A stretch of 64,000 nt of DNA from Zeus faber (lineage: Eukaryota > Chordata > Actinopteri > Zeiformes > Zeidae): the NCBI GenBank assembly GCA_960531495.1, contig OY482859.1:31874406-31938405 (forward strand). The letters run 5' to 3'. The notes beneath the pieces were generated by a model. The model did not search any database. It was not told the DNA's origin and saw nothing but the letters and a program-made list of their open reading frames with translations. Shown here piece after piece: positions 13,601-26,491 of the stretch. Position numbers and translations under genes: made by a program. Numbering within the stretch: position 1 is the first letter of the stretch; each line of letters starts with the position of its first letter.

Positions 13601-15036
13601 TTCTTTCAATCTTTCAATCTTTCAATCTTTCTTTCATTCTATCTTTCAGTCTTTAAATCTTTCTTTCAATATTTTTTTCAGTCTTTAATACTTTCAATCT
13701 TTTTTTCTTTTAATCTTTCTTTCAATCTTTCACTCATTCTTTCCTTCAGTCTTTCAATCTTTCTTTCAATTTTTCTTTCAATCTTTCTTTCAAACTTTCA
13801 ATCTTACTTTCAATCTTTCTTTCAATCGTTCTTATATTCTTTCTTTCAATCTTTCATTCTTTCTATCAATCTTTCAATCATTCTTTCTTTCATTCTTTCT
13901 TTCAGTCTTTCAACCTTTCTTAAAATCTTTCTTTCAATCTTTCTTTCAAGCTTTCTTTCATTCATTCTTTCAGTCTTTCAAACATTCAACTTTTCCTTCA
14001 TTCCTTCTTTCAATCTTTATTACTTTCATTCTTTCTTTCAATCTTTCATTCTTTCTTTCAATATTTCTTTCAATCTTTCTTTAATTCTTTCATTCTTTCT
14101 TTCGCACTTTCAATCTTTCTTTCATTCTTTCTTTCAGTCTTTCAATCTTTCTTTCATTCTTTCTTTCAATCTTTCAATCTTTCAATCTTTCTTTCATTCT
14201 ATCTTTCAATCTTTCAATCTTTCTTTCAATATTTTTTTCAGTCTTTCAATCTTTCTTTCATTCTTTCTTTCAATCTTTCAATCTTTCAATCTTTCTTTCA
14301 TTCTATCTTTCAGTCTTTAAATCTTTCTTTCAATATTTTTTTCAGTCTTTAATACTTTCAATCTTTTTTTCTTTTAATCTTTCTTTCAATCTTTCACTCA
14401 TTCTTTCCTTCAGTCTTTCAATCTTTCTTTCAATTTTTCTTTCAATCTTTCTTTCAAACTTTCAATCTTACTTTCAATCTTTCTTTCAATCGTTCTTATA
14501 TTCTTTCTTTCAATCTTTCATTCTTTCTTTCAATCTTTCAATCATTCTTTCTTTCATTCTTTCTTTCAGTCTTTCAACCTTTCTTAAAATCTTTCTTTCA
14601 ATCTTTCATTCATTCTTTCAGTCTTTCAAACATTCAATTTTTCCTTCATTCCTTCTTTCAATCTTTATTACTTTCAATCTTTCTTTCAATCTTTCAATCT
14701 TTCTTTCATTCTTTCATTCTTTCTTTCAATCGTTCTTTCAATCTTTCCTTCAATCTTTCAATCTTTCTTTCATACTTTCATTCTTTCTTCCAATCTTTCT
14801 TTCAATCTTTCAATCTTTCTTTCATTCTTTCATTTTTCTTTCAACCTTTCAATCTTTCTTTCATTCTTTTTTTTAGTCTTTCAATCTTTCTTTAAATCTT
14901 TCTTTCAATCTTTCTTTACAACTTTCAATCTTTCAATCTTTCTTTCATTCTATCTTTCAACCTTTCTTTCAATCTTTCTTTAATTCTTTAATTCAGTCTT
15001 AAAATCTTTCTTTCAATCTTTCTTTCTTTAAATATT

Positions 15037-15435
15037 TTGATCTCTCAAACATTCTTTCTTTTTATCAGTCTTTTTTTGTTTCTTTCATTCATTCTTTCAA
15101 TTTTTCTTACTTTCAATCTTTCTTTTTTTCAATATTTCTTTCAATCTTTTAATCTTTCATTCATTCTTTCATTCTTTCTTTCAATCTTTCATTCTTTCTT
15201 TCAATCTTTCAATCTTTCAATCTCTCTTTTAATCTTTCTTTCATTTTTTCTTTCAGTCTTTCAATCTTTCTTTCAATCTTTCTTTCAATCTTTCTTTCAA
15301 ACTTTCATTCTTTCTTTCAATCTTTCTTTCAATCTTTCTTTCAATCTTTCTTTCTTTTTTCAATCTTTCTTTCAATCTTTTTTTTCATTCTTACTTTTAG
15401 TCTTTCAATCTTTCTTTAAATCTTTTTTTCTTTAA
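15037..15435 (+). repeat. Conserved Q core, copy 3
   Basis: Exactly 4790 bp after copy 2 and identical as far as I can read, including both flanks. It is the downstream copy of the 4790-bp duplication. Confidence 0.85.
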
Positions 15436-18400
15436 ATCTTTCTTTCTTCAATCTTTCTTTCAATCTTTCTTTCAATCTTTCAATCATTCAATCTTTCTTT
15501 AATTCTTTCTTTCAATCTTTCAATCTTTCAATTTTTCTTTCCATCTTTCTTACTTTCATTCTCTCTTTCTTTCAATATTTCTTTCAATCTTTCAATCTTT
15601 CTTTCATTCTTTCATTCTTTCTTTCAATCGTTCTTTCATTCTTTCTTTCAATCTTTCATTCTTTCTTTCAATCTTTCAATCTTTCAATCTTTCTTTCATT
15701 CTTTTTTTTCATTCTTACTTTCATTCTTTAAATCTTTCTTTCAATCATTCTTTTTTCAATCTTTCTTTCAATCTTTCAATCTTTCGATCTTTCAATCTTT
15801 CTTTAATTCTTTTATTCATTCTTTCTTTCAGTCTTTCAATCTTTCTTTAAATCTTTCTTTAAATCTTTCTTTCAATCTTTCAATCTTTCAATTTTTCTTT
15901 CATTCTTTCTTTCAATCTTTTTTACTTTCAATCTTTCTTTCAATCTTTCTTACTTTCATTCTCTCTTTCTTTCAATATTCTTTCAATCTTTCAATCTTTC
16001 TTTCATTCTTTCATTCTTTCTTTCAATCGTTCTTTTATTCTTTCTTTCAATCTTTCATTCTTTCTTTCAATCTTTCAATCTTTCAATCTTTCTTTCATTC
16101 TTCCTTTCAATCTTTCTTTCAAGCTTTCTTTCAATCCTTCTTACTTTCAATCTTTCTTTCTTTCTTTCAGTATTTCTTTCAATCTTTCAATCTTTCTTTC
16201 ATTCTTTCTTTCAATCTTTCAATCTTTCAATTTTTCTTTCAATCTTTCTTACTTTCATTCTCTCTTTCTTTCAATATTTCTTTCAGTCTTTCAATCTTTC
16301 TTTCATTCTTTCATTCTTTCTTTCAATCTTTCATTCTTTCTTTCAATCTTTCAATCTTTCAATCTTTCTTTCATTCTTTTTTTTCATTCTTACTTTTAGT
16401 CTTTCAATCTTTCTTCAAATCTTTCATTCTTTAAATCTTTCTTTCTTTCAATCATTCTTTTTTCAATCTTTCTTTCAATCTTTCAATCTTTCAATCTTTC
16501 TTTAATTCTTTTATTCATTCTTTCTTTCAGTCTTTCAATCTTTCTTTCAATCTTTCTTACTTTCATTCTCTCTTTCTTTCAATATTCTTTCAATCTTTCA
16601 ATCTTTCTTTCATTCTTTCATTCTTTCTTTCAATCGTTCTTTTATTCTTTCTTTCAATCTTTCAATCTTTCTTTCAATCTTTCATTCTTTCAATCTTTCT
16701 TTCATTCTTTCTTTCAATCTTTCTTTCAAGCTTTCTTTCAATCGTTCTTACTTTCAATCTTTCTTTCTTTCTTTCAATCTTTCAATCTTTCAATCTTTCT
16801 TTCATTCTTTCATTCTTTCTTTCAATCTTTCTTTCTTTCAATCTTTCAATCTTTCTTTCATTCATTCTTTCAGTCTTTCAAACTTTCAATTTTTCCTTCA
16901 TTCCTTCTTTCAATCTTTATTACTTTCAATCTTTCTTTCAATCTTTCAATCTTTCTTTCATTCTTTCATTCTTTCTTTCAATCTTTCTTTCTTTCAATCT
17001 TTCAATCTTTCTTTCATTCATTCTTTCAGTCTTTCAAACTTTCAATTTTTCCTTCATTCCTTCTTTCAATCTTTATTACTTTCAATCTTTCTTTCATACT
17101 TTCATTCTTTCTTTCATACTTTCATTCTTTCTTTCATTCTTTCATTCTTTCTTACAATCTTTCTTTCATTTTTTTCTTTCAATCTTTCATTCTTTCTTTC
17201 AATATTTCTTTCAATCTTTCTTTAATTCTTTCATTCTTTCTTTCAAACTTTCAATCTTTCTTTCATTCTTTCTTTCAGTCTTTCAATCTTTCTATAAATC
17301 TTTCTTTCAATCGTTCTTTCAATCTTTCTTTCAATATTTCAATCTTTCTTTCATACTTTCATTCTTTCTTTCATTCTTTCATTCTTTCTTACAATCTTTC
17401 TTTCATTTTTTTCTTTCAATCTTTCATTCTTTCTTTCAATATTTCTTTCAATCTTTCTTTAATTCTTTCATTCTTTCTTTCAAACTTTCAATCTTTCTTT
17501 CATTCTTTCTTTCAGTCTTTCAATCTTTCTTTAAATCTTTCTTTCAATCTTTCTTTCAAACATTCAATCTTTCTTTCAATCTTTCTTTCAATCTTTCAAT
17601 CTTTCTTTCATTCTTTCTTACAATCTTTTTTTCATTCTTTCTTTCAATCTTTCATTCTTTCTTTCAATATTTCTTTCAATCTTTCTTTAATTCTTTCATT
17701 CTTTCTTTCGCACTTTCAATCTTTCTTTCATTCTTTCTTTCAGTCTTTCAATCTTTATTTCATTCTTTCTTTCAATCTTTCAATCTTTCAATCTTTCTTT
17801 CATTCTATCTTTAATACTTTCAATCTTTTTTTCTTTTAATCTTTCTTTCAATCTTTCACTCATTCTTTCCTTCAGTCTTTCAATCTTTCTTTCAATTTTT
17901 CTTTCAATCTTTCTTTCAAACTTTCAATCTTACTTTCAATCTTTCTTTCAATCGTTCTTATATTCTTTCTTTCAATCTTTCATTCTTTCTTTCAATCTTT
18001 CAATCATTCTTTCTTTCATTCTTTCTTTCAGTCTTTCAACCTTTCTTAAAATCTTTCTTTCAATCTTTCTTTCAAGCTTTCTTTCATTCATTCTTTCAGT
18101 CTTTCAAACATTCAATTTTTCCTTCATTCCTTCTTTCAATCTTTATTACTTTCATTTTTTCTTTCAATCTTTCATTCTTTCTTTCAATATTTCTTTCAAT
18201 CTTTCTTTAATTCTTTCATTCTTTCTTTCGCACTTTCAATCTTTCTTTCATTCTTTCTTTCAGTCTTTCAATCTTTCTTTCATTCTTTCTTTCAATCTTT
18301 CAATCTTTCAATCTTTCTTTCATTCTATCTTTCAATCTTTCAATCTTTCTTTCAATATTTTTTTCAGTCTTTCAATCTTTCTTTCATTCTTTCTTTCAAT

Positions 18401-19179
18401 CTTTCAATCTTTCAATCTTTCTTTCATTCTATCTTTCAGTCTTTAAATCTTTCTTTCAATATTTTTTTCAGTCTTTAATACTTTCAATCTTTTTTTCTTT
18501 TAATCTTTCTTTCAATCTTTCACTCATTCTTTCCTTCAGTCTTTCAATCTTTCTTTCAATTTTTCTTTCAATCTTTCTTTCAAACTTTCAATCTTACTTT
18601 CAATCTTTCTTTCAATCGTTCTTATATTCTTTCTTTCAATCTTTCATTCTTTCTTTCAATCTTTCAATCATTCTTACTTTCATTCTTTCTTTCAGTCTTT
18701 CAACCTTTCTTAAAATCTTTCTTTCAATCTTTCTTCCAAGCTTTCTTTCATTCATTCTTTCAGTCTTTCAAACATTCAATTTTTCCTTCATTCCTTCTTT
18801 CAATCTTTATTACTTTCAATCTTTCTTTCAATCTTTCATTCTTTCTTTCATTCTTTCATTCTTTCTTTCAATCGTTCTTTCAATCTTTCCTTCAATCTTT
18901 CAATCTTTCTTTCATACTTTCATTCTTTCTTCCAATCTTTCTTTCAATCTTTCAATCTTTCTTTCATTCTTTCATTTTTTCTTTCAACCTTTCAATCTTT
19001 CTTTCATTCTTTTTTTTAGTCTTTCAATCTTTCTTTAAATCTTTCTTTCAATCTTTCTTTACAACTTTCAATCTTTCAATCTTTCTTTCATTCTATCTTT
19101 CAACCTTTCTTTCAATCTTTCTTTAATTCTTTAATTCAGGCTTAAAATCTTTCTTTCAATCTTTCTTTCTTTAAATATT

Positions 19180-19265
19180 TTGATCTCTCAAACATTCTTT
19201 CTTTTTATCAGTCTTTTTTTGTTTCTTTCATTCATTCTTTCAATTTTTCTTACTTTCAATCTTTC
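19180..19265 (+). repeat. Truncated Q core, copy 4, fused to a P block
   Basis: The first 85 or so bases of the core are intact (GATCTCTCAAACATTC, TTTTTATCAGTC). At about 19262-19270 the core word CTTTTTTTCAATATTTC is replaced by the P word CGTTCAATATTTC, and the sequence continues as a P block with GTTTAAATC near 19312. Both parents share CAATCTTTCTTT at the switch, which fits recombination between mismatched blocks. Confidence 0.8.
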
Positions 19266-20274
19266 TTTCGTTCAATATTTCTTTCAATCTTTCTTACTTT
19301 CAATCTTTCTTTGTTTAAATCTTTCTTTCAATCTTTCTTTCAAACTTTCAATCATTATTTCAATCTTTCATTCTTTCCATCTTTCTTGCAATCTTTCTTT
19401 CAATTGTTTAATCTTTCAATCTTTTTTTCAATCTTTCTTTCATTCTTTCTTTCAATCTTTCTGTCCGTCATTCTTTCTTTCAGTCTTTCTTTCAATCATT
19501 CAATCTTTCAATCTTTCTTTCTTTCAATCTTTCTTTCATTCTTTATTTCAATCTTTGTTTCATTCTTTATTTCAATCTTTCTTTCAATCTTTCTTTCGAT
19601 CTTTCTTTCTTTCTTTCAAACATCAATCTTTATTTCAATCTTTCAATCTTTCAATCTTTCTTTCAATCTTTCAATCTTTCTTTCATTCTTTCTTTCAATA
19701 TTTCAATCTTTCAATATTTCTTTCATTCTTTCTTGCAATCTTTCAATCTTTCTTTCAATCTGCCTTTCATTTTTTCTTTCAGTCTTTCAATCTTTCTTTA
19801 AATCTTTCTTTCAATCTTTCTTTCAAACTTTCAATTTTTATTTCAATCTTTCAATCTTTCAATCTTTCTTTCAATCTTTCAATCTTTCTTTCATTCTTTC
19901 TTTCAATATTTCAATCTTTCAATCTTTCTTTCAATCTTTCTTTCATCCTTTCTTTCAATCTTTCGTTCAATATTTCTTTCAATCTTTCTTACTTTCAATC
20001 TTTCTTTGTTTAAATCATTCTTTCAATCTTTCTTTCAATCTTTCTTTCAATCTTTCTTTCAATTTTTCTTTCATCCTTTCTTCCAATCTTTCGTTCAATA
20101 TTTCTTTCAATCTTTCTTACTTTCAATCTTTCTTTGTTTAAATCTTTCTTTCAATCTTTCTTTCAAACTTTCAATCATTATTTCAATCTTTCATTCTTTC
20201 CATCTTTCTTGCAATCTTTCTTTCAATTGTTTAATCTTTCAATTTTTTTTTCAATCTTTCTTTCATTCTTTCTT

Positions 20275-22080
20275 TCAATCTTTCTGTCCGTCATTCTTTC
20301 TTTCAGTCTTTCTTTCAATCATTCAATCATTCAATCTTTCTTTCTTTCAATCTTTCTTTCAATCTTTCTTTCAATATTTCTTTCTTTCTTTCAATCTTTC
20401 TTTCAATCTTTCTTTCAAACTTTCAATCTTTATTTCAATCTTTCAATCTTTCAATCTTTCTTTCAATCTTTCAATCTTTCATTCATTCTTTCTTTCAATA
20501 TTTCAATCTTTCAATCTTTCTTTCATTCATTCTTTAAATCTTTCAATCTTTCTTTCATTCTTTCTTTCAATCTATCTTACTTTCAATCTATCTTTCTTTC
20601 AATATTTCTTCCAATCGTTCAATCTTTCTTTCATTCTTTCTTTCAATCTTTCTTTTGTTAATTCTTTCAATCTTTCTTTCAATATTTCTTTCAATCTTTC
20701 TTTCTTTAAATCTTTCTTTCAATCTTTCTTTCAAACTTTCAATCTTTATTTCAATCTTTCAATCTTTCAATCTTTCTTACATTCGTTCTTTCAATCTTTC
20801 TTTAATTATTTCTTTCATTCTTTCTTTCAGTCTTTCAATCTTTCTTTAAATCTTTCTTTCAATCTTTCTTTCAATCTTTCAATCTTTCTTTCATTCTTTC
20901 ATTCTTTCTTTCAATCGTTCTTTCATTCTTTCTTTCAATTATTCATTCTTTCTTTCAATCTTTCAATCTTTCAATCTTTCTTTCAATCTTTCTTTCTTTC
21001 AATCTTTATTTCAATCTTTCTTTCAATCTTTCTTTCATTCTTTCCTTCAGTCTTTCAATCTTTCTTTCAATCTTTCTTGTTTTCAATCTTTATTTCAATC
21101 TTTCTTTCATTCTTTCTTTCAATCTTTCTTTCAATCTTTCAATCTTTCTTTCAATATTTCTTTCAATCTTTCTTTCTTTCAATCTTTCTGTCCGTCATTC
21201 TTTCTTTCAGTCTTTCTTTCAATCATTCAATCATTCAATCTTTCTTTCTTTCAATCTTTCTTTCAATCTTTCTTTCAATATTTCTTTCTTTCTTTCAATC
21301 TTTCTTTCAATCTTTCTTTCAAACTTTCAATCTTTATTTCAATCTTTCAATCTTTCAATCTTTCTTTCAATCTTTCAATCTTTCATTCATTCTTTCTTTC
21401 AATATTTCAATCTTTCAATCTTTCTTTCATTCATTCTTTAAATCTTTCAATCTTTCTTTCATTCTTTCTTTCAATCTATCTTACTTTCAATCTATCTTTC
21501 TTTCAATATTTCTTCCAATCGTTCAATCTTTCTTTCATTCTTTCTTTCAATCTTTCTTTTGTTAATTCTTTCAATCTTTCTTTCAATATTTCTTTCAATC
21601 TTTCTTTCTTTAAATCTTTCTTTCAATCTTTCTTTCAAACTTTCAATCTTTATTTCAATCTTTCAATCTTTCAATCTTTCTTACATTCGTTCTTTCAATC
21701 TTTCTTTAATTATTTCTTTCATTCTTTCTTTCAGTCTTTCAATCTTTCTTTAAATCTTTCTTTCAATCTTTCTTTCAATCTTTCAATCTTTCTTTCATTC
21801 TTTCATTCTTTCTTTCAATCGTTCTTTCATTCTTTCTTTCAATTATTCATTCTTTCTTTCAATCTTTCAATCTTTCAATCTTTCTTTCAATCTTTCTTTC
21901 TTTCAATCTTTATTTCAATCTTTCTTTCAATCTTTCTTTCATTCTTTCCTTCAGTCTTTCAATCTTTCTTTCAATCTTTCTTGTTTTCAATCTTTATTTC
22001 AATCTTTCTTTCATTCTTTCTTTCAATCTTTCTTTCAATCTTTCAATCTTTCTTTCAATATTTCTTTCAATCTTTCTTAC
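20275..22080 (+). repeat. 904-bp exact-looking tandem duplication
   Basis: Two head-to-tail copies, about 20275-21178 and 21179-22080. CTGTCCGTC is at about 20284 and 21188, TTGTTAATTC at 20655 and 21559, the rare word AATTATTCATTC near 20937 and 21841, and CTTGTTTTC near 21075 and 21979. I found no difference between copies, so this is very recent or an assembly duplication. The matching region of P-A has one copy. 904 is a multiple of 4, so the tetranucleotide register is kept. Confidence 0.85.
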
Positions 22081-22407
22081 TTTCAATCTTTCTTTCCTTA
22101 AATCTTTCTTTCAATCTTTCTTTCAAACTTTCAATCATTATTTCAATCTTTCAATCTTTCAATCTTTCTTTCAATCTTTCAATCTTTCTTTCAATATTTC
22201 TTTCAATCTTTCTTTCAAACTTTCTTTCAAACATTCAATCTTTCTTTCAATCTTTCAATCTTTCAATCTTTCTTTCATTCTTTCTTTCAGTCTTTCAACC
22301 TTTTTTTCAATCATTCTGTCAATCTTTCAATCTTTCTTTCATTCTTTCTTTCAATCTTTCAATCTTGCTTTCATTCTTTCTTACTTTCAATTTTTCTATC
22401 TTTCAAT

Positions 22408-22419
22408 ATTGGTTCCAAT
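22408..22419. other. ATTGGTTCCAAT dyad, copy 2
   Basis: Same 12-mer and flanks as at 3161, in domain P-B. Confidence 0.6.
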
Positions 22420-23064
22420 CGTTCAATCTTTCTTTCATTATTTCTTTCAATCTTTCTTTCTTTCAATCTTTCTTTCCAACTTTCTTTCAATCTTTCTTTC
22501 ATTCTTTCTTTCAATATTTCTTTTTTCAATCTTTCTTCCAATCTTTCTTTCAATTGTTTAATCTTTCATTCTTTCTTTCATTCATTCATTCTTTCTTTCA
22601 ATCGTTCTTTCATTCTTTCTTTCAATCTTTCAATCTTTCTTTAAATATTTCTTTCGATCTTTAATACTTTCAATCTTTTTTCAAACATTCAATCTTTCTT
22701 TCAATATTTCAATCTTTCAATCTTTCTTTCATTCTTTCTTTCAATCTTTCAATCTTTCTTTCATTAATTCTTTCAATCTTTCTTACTTTCAATCTTTCTT
22801 TGTTTAAATCTCTCTTTCAAACTTTCTTTCCATCTTTCAATCTTTCTTTCATTCTTTCATTCTTTCTTTCAACCTTTCAATCTTTCTTTCATTCTTTTTT
22901 TTAGTCTTTCAATCTTTCTTTCAATCTTTCTTTCAATCTTTCTTTACAACTTTCAATCTTTCAATCTTTCTTTCATTCTATCTTTCAACCTTTCTTTCAA
23001 TCTTTCTTTAATTCTTTAATTCAGTCTTAAAATCTTTCTTTCAATCTTTCTTTCTTTAAATATT

Positions 23065-23463
23065 TTGATCTCTCAAACATTCTTTCTTTTTATCAGTCTT
23101 TTTTTGTTTCTTTCATTCATTCTTTCAATTTTTCTTACTTTCAATCTTTCTTTTTTTCAATATTTCTTTCAATCTTTTAATCTTTCATTCATTCTTTCAT
23201 TCTTTCTTTCAATCTTTCATTCTTTCTTTCAATCTTTCAATCTTTCAATCTCTCTTTTAATCTTTCTTTCATTTTTTCTTTCAGTCTTTCAATCTTTCTT
23301 TCAATCTTTCTTTCAATCTTTCTTTCAAACTTTCATTCTTTCTTTCAATCTTTCTTTCAATCTTTCTTTCAATCTTTCTTTCTTTTTTCAATCTTTCTTT
23401 CAATCTTTTTTTTCATTCTTACTTTTAGTCTTTCAATCTTTCTTTAAATCTTTTTTTCTTTAA
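23065..23463 (+). repeat. Conserved Q core, copy 5
   Basis: Intact core in the first copy of the 3028-bp duplication. Its position relative to P-B reproduces copy 1 relative to P-A (shift 19247 bp), so P-A plus copy 1 and P-B plus copy 5 descend from one larger segment. Confidence 0.85.
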
Positions 23464-25435
23464 ATCTTTCTTTCTTCAATCTTTCTTTCAATCTTTCTTT
23501 CAATCTTTCAATCATTCAATCTTTCTTTAATTCTTTCTTTCAATCTTTCAATCTTTCAATTTTTCTTTCCATCTTTCTTACTTTCATTCTCTCTTTCTTT
23601 CAATATTTCTTTCAATCTTTCAATCTTTCTTTCATTCTTTCATTCTTTCTTTCAATCGTTCTTTCATTCTTTCTTTCAATCTTTCATTCTTTCTTTCAAT
23701 CTTTCAATCTTTCAATCTTTCTTTCATTCTTTTTTTTCATTCTTACTTTTAGTCTTTCAATCTTTCTTTAAATCTTTCATTCTTTAAATCTTTCTTTCTT
23801 TCAATCATTCTTTTTTCAATCTTTCTTTCAATCTTTCAATCTTTCGATCTTTCAATCTTTCTTTAATTCTTTTATTCATTCTTTCTTTCAGTCTTTCAAT
23901 CTTTCTTTAAATCTTTCTTTAAATCTTTCTTTCAATCTTTCAATCTTTCAATTTTTCTTTCATTCTTTCTTTCAATCTTTTTTACTTTCAATCTTTCTTT
24001 CAATCTTTCTTACTTTCATTCTCTCTTTCTTTCAATATTCTTTCAATCTTTAAATCTTTCTATAATTCTTTCATTCTTTCTTTCGCACTTTCAATCTTTC
24101 TTTCATTCTTTCTTTCAGTCTTTCAATCTTTATTTCATTCTTTCTTTCAATCTTTCAATCTTTCAATCTTTCTTTCATTCTATCTTTCAATCTTTCAATC
24201 TTCCTTTCAATATTTTTTTCAGTCTTTCAATCTTTCTTTCATTCTTTCTTTCAATCTTTCAATCTTTCAATCTTTCTTTCATTCTATCTTTCAATCTTTC
24301 AATCTTTCTTTCAATATTTTTTTCAGTCTTTAATACTTTCAATCTTTTTTTCTTTTAATCTTTCTTTCAATCTTTCACTCATTCTTTCCTTCAGTCTTTC
24401 AATCTTTCTTTCAATTTTTCTTTCAATCTTTCTTTCAAACTTTCAATCTTACTTTCAATCTTTCTTTCAATCGTTCTTATATTCTTTCTTTCAATCTTTC
24501 ATTCTTTCTTTCAATCTTTCAATCATTCTTTCTTTCATTCTTTCTTTCAGTCTTTCAACCTTTCTTTAAATCTTTCTTTAATTCTTTCATTCTTTCTTTC
24601 GCACTTTCAATCTTTCTTTCATTCTTTCTTTCAGTCTTTCAATCTTTCTTTCATTCTTTCTTTCAATCTTTCAATCTTTCAATCTTTCTTTCATTCTATC
24701 TTTCAATCTTTCAATCTTTCTTTCAATATTTTTTTCAGTCTTTCAATCTTTCTTTCATTCTTTCTTTCAATCTTTCAATCTTTCAATCTTTCTTTCATTC
24801 TATCTTTCAGTCTTTAAATCTTTCTTTCAATATTTTTTTCAGTCTTTAATACTTTCAATCTTTTTTTCTTTTAATCTTTCTTTCAATCTTTCACTCATTC
24901 TTTCCTTCAGTCTTTCAATCTTTCTTTCAATTTTTCTTTCAATCTTTCTTTCAAACTTTCAATCTTACTTTCAATCTTTCTTTCAATCGTTCTTAAATTC
25001 TTTCTTTCAATCTTTCAATCTTTATTTCAATCTTTCTTTCATTCTTTCTTTCAATCTTTCTTTCAATCTTTCAATCTTTCTTTCAATATTTCTTTCAATC
25101 TTTCTTACTTTCAATCTTTCTTTCCTTAAATCTTTCTTTCAATCTTTCTTTCAAACTTTCAATCATTATTTCAATCTTTCAATCTTTCAATCTTTCTTTC
25201 AATCTTTCAATCTTTCTTTCAATATTTCTTTCAATCTTTCTTTCAAACTTTCTTTCAAACATTCAATCTTTCTTTCAATCTTTCAATCTTTCAATCTTTC
25301 TTTCATTCTTTCTTTCAGTCTTTCAACCTTTTTTTCAATCATTCTGTCAATCTTTCAATCTTTCTTTCATTCTTTCTTTCAATCTTTCAATCTTGCTTTC
25401 ATTCTTTCTTACTTTCAATTTTTCTATCTTTCAAT

Positions 25436-25447
25436 ATTGGTTCCAAT
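25436..25447. other. ATTGGTTCCAAT dyad, copy 3
   Basis: Made by the 3028-bp duplication of the copy at 22408. Confidence 0.6.
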
Positions 25448-26092
25448 CGTTCAATCTTTCTTTCATTATTTCTTTCAATCTTTCTTTCTTTCAATCTTTC
25501 TTTCCAACTTTCTTTCAATCTTTCTTTCATTCTTTCTTTCAATATTTCTTTTTTCAATCTTTCTTCCAATCTTTCTTTCAATTGTTTAATCTTTCATTCT
25601 TTCTTTCATTCATTCATTCTTTCTTTCAATCGTTCTTTCATTCTTTCTTTCAATCTTTCAATCTTTCTTTAAATATTTCTTTCGATCTTTAATACTTTCA
25701 ATCTTTTTTCAAACATTCAATCTTTCTTTCAATATTTCAATCTTTCAATCTTTCTTTCATTCTTTCTTTCAATCTTTCAATCTTTCTTTCATTAATTCTT
25801 TCAATCTTTCTTACTTTCAATCTTTCTTTGTTTAAATCTCTCTTTCAAACTTTCTTTCCATCTTTCAATCTTTCTTTCATTCTTTCATTCTTTCTTTCAA
25901 CCTTTCAATCTTTCTTTCATTCTTTTTTTTAGTCTTTCAATCTTTCTTTCAATCTTTCTTTCAATCTTTCTTTACAACTTTCAATCTTTCAATCTTTCTT
26001 TCATTCTATCTTTCAACCTTTCTTTCAATCTTTCTTTAATTCTTTAATTCAGTCTTAAAATCTTTCTTTCAATCTTTCTTTCTTTAAATATT

Positions 26093-26491
26093 TTGATCTC
26101 TCAAACATTCTTTCTTTTTATCAGTCTTTTTTTGTTTCTTTCATTCATTCTTTCAATTTTTCTTACTTTCAATCTTTCTTTTTTTCAATATTTCTTTCAA
26201 TCTTTTAATCTTTCATTCATTCTTTCATTCTTTCTTTCAATCTTTCATTCTTTCTTTCAATCTTTCAATCTTTCAATCTCTCTTTTAATCTTTCTTTCAT
26301 TTTTTCTTTCAGTCTTTCAATCTTTCTTTCAATCTTTCTTTCAATCTTTCTTTCAAACTTTCATTCTTTCTTTCAATCTTTCTTTCAATCTTTCTTTCAA
26401 TCTTTCTTTCTTTTTTCAATCTTTCTTTCAATCTTTTTTTTCATTCTTACTTTTAGTCTTTCAATCTTTCTTTAAATCTTTTTTTCTTTAA
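26093..26491 (+). repeat. Conserved Q core, copy 6
   Basis: Exactly 3028 bp after copy 5, with the same flanks and no difference seen. Confidence 0.85.

Larger units (their letters stand above)
8641..18650 (+). repeat. 4790-bp tandem duplication (about two copies)
   Basis: A constant 4790-bp shift links many markers: TCATTCTTTC...TTCTATCAAT at 9061 and 13851, ATTCTTACTTTC at 10921 and 15711, TACTTTCATT at 11161 and 15951, TTAATACTTT at 13021 and 17811, and TTCATTTTTT at 13361 and 18151. Agreement is base-for-base over kilobases in the middle. At the left edge I see single differences (near 8691 against 13481, and 8860 against 13650). At the right edge they appear near 13860-13940 against 18650-18730. 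Confidence 0.8.
3591..19265 (+). repeat. Satellite domain Q-A (Q-type blocks)
   Basis: Same tetranucleotide satellite, but with Q-type markers: TCGCACTTTC, AGTCTTTAATAC, CAAGCTTTC (a HindIII word, for example 5734-5739 and 7132-7137), CATTCTCTC and runs of 7-8 T before CATTCTTAC. It holds core copies at 3818, 10247, 15037 and the truncated one at 19180. It is largely two overlapping tandem duplications, with shifts of 2026 bp and 4790 bp. P markers such as GTTTAAATC are absent apart from the left junction. No gene is supported. Confidence 0.88.
19266..22837 (+). repeat. Satellite domain P-B
   Basis: P-type block matching domain P-A. Its right part keeps a 19247-bp shift to it (2734 to 21981, 3818 to 23065). 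It begins at the chimeric core junction and carries CTGTCCGTC near 19463, 20285 and 21189, with CAATTGTTTAATC near 19400 and 20223. A 904-bp internal duplication makes it longer than the matching part of P-A. No gene is visible. Confidence 0.85.
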
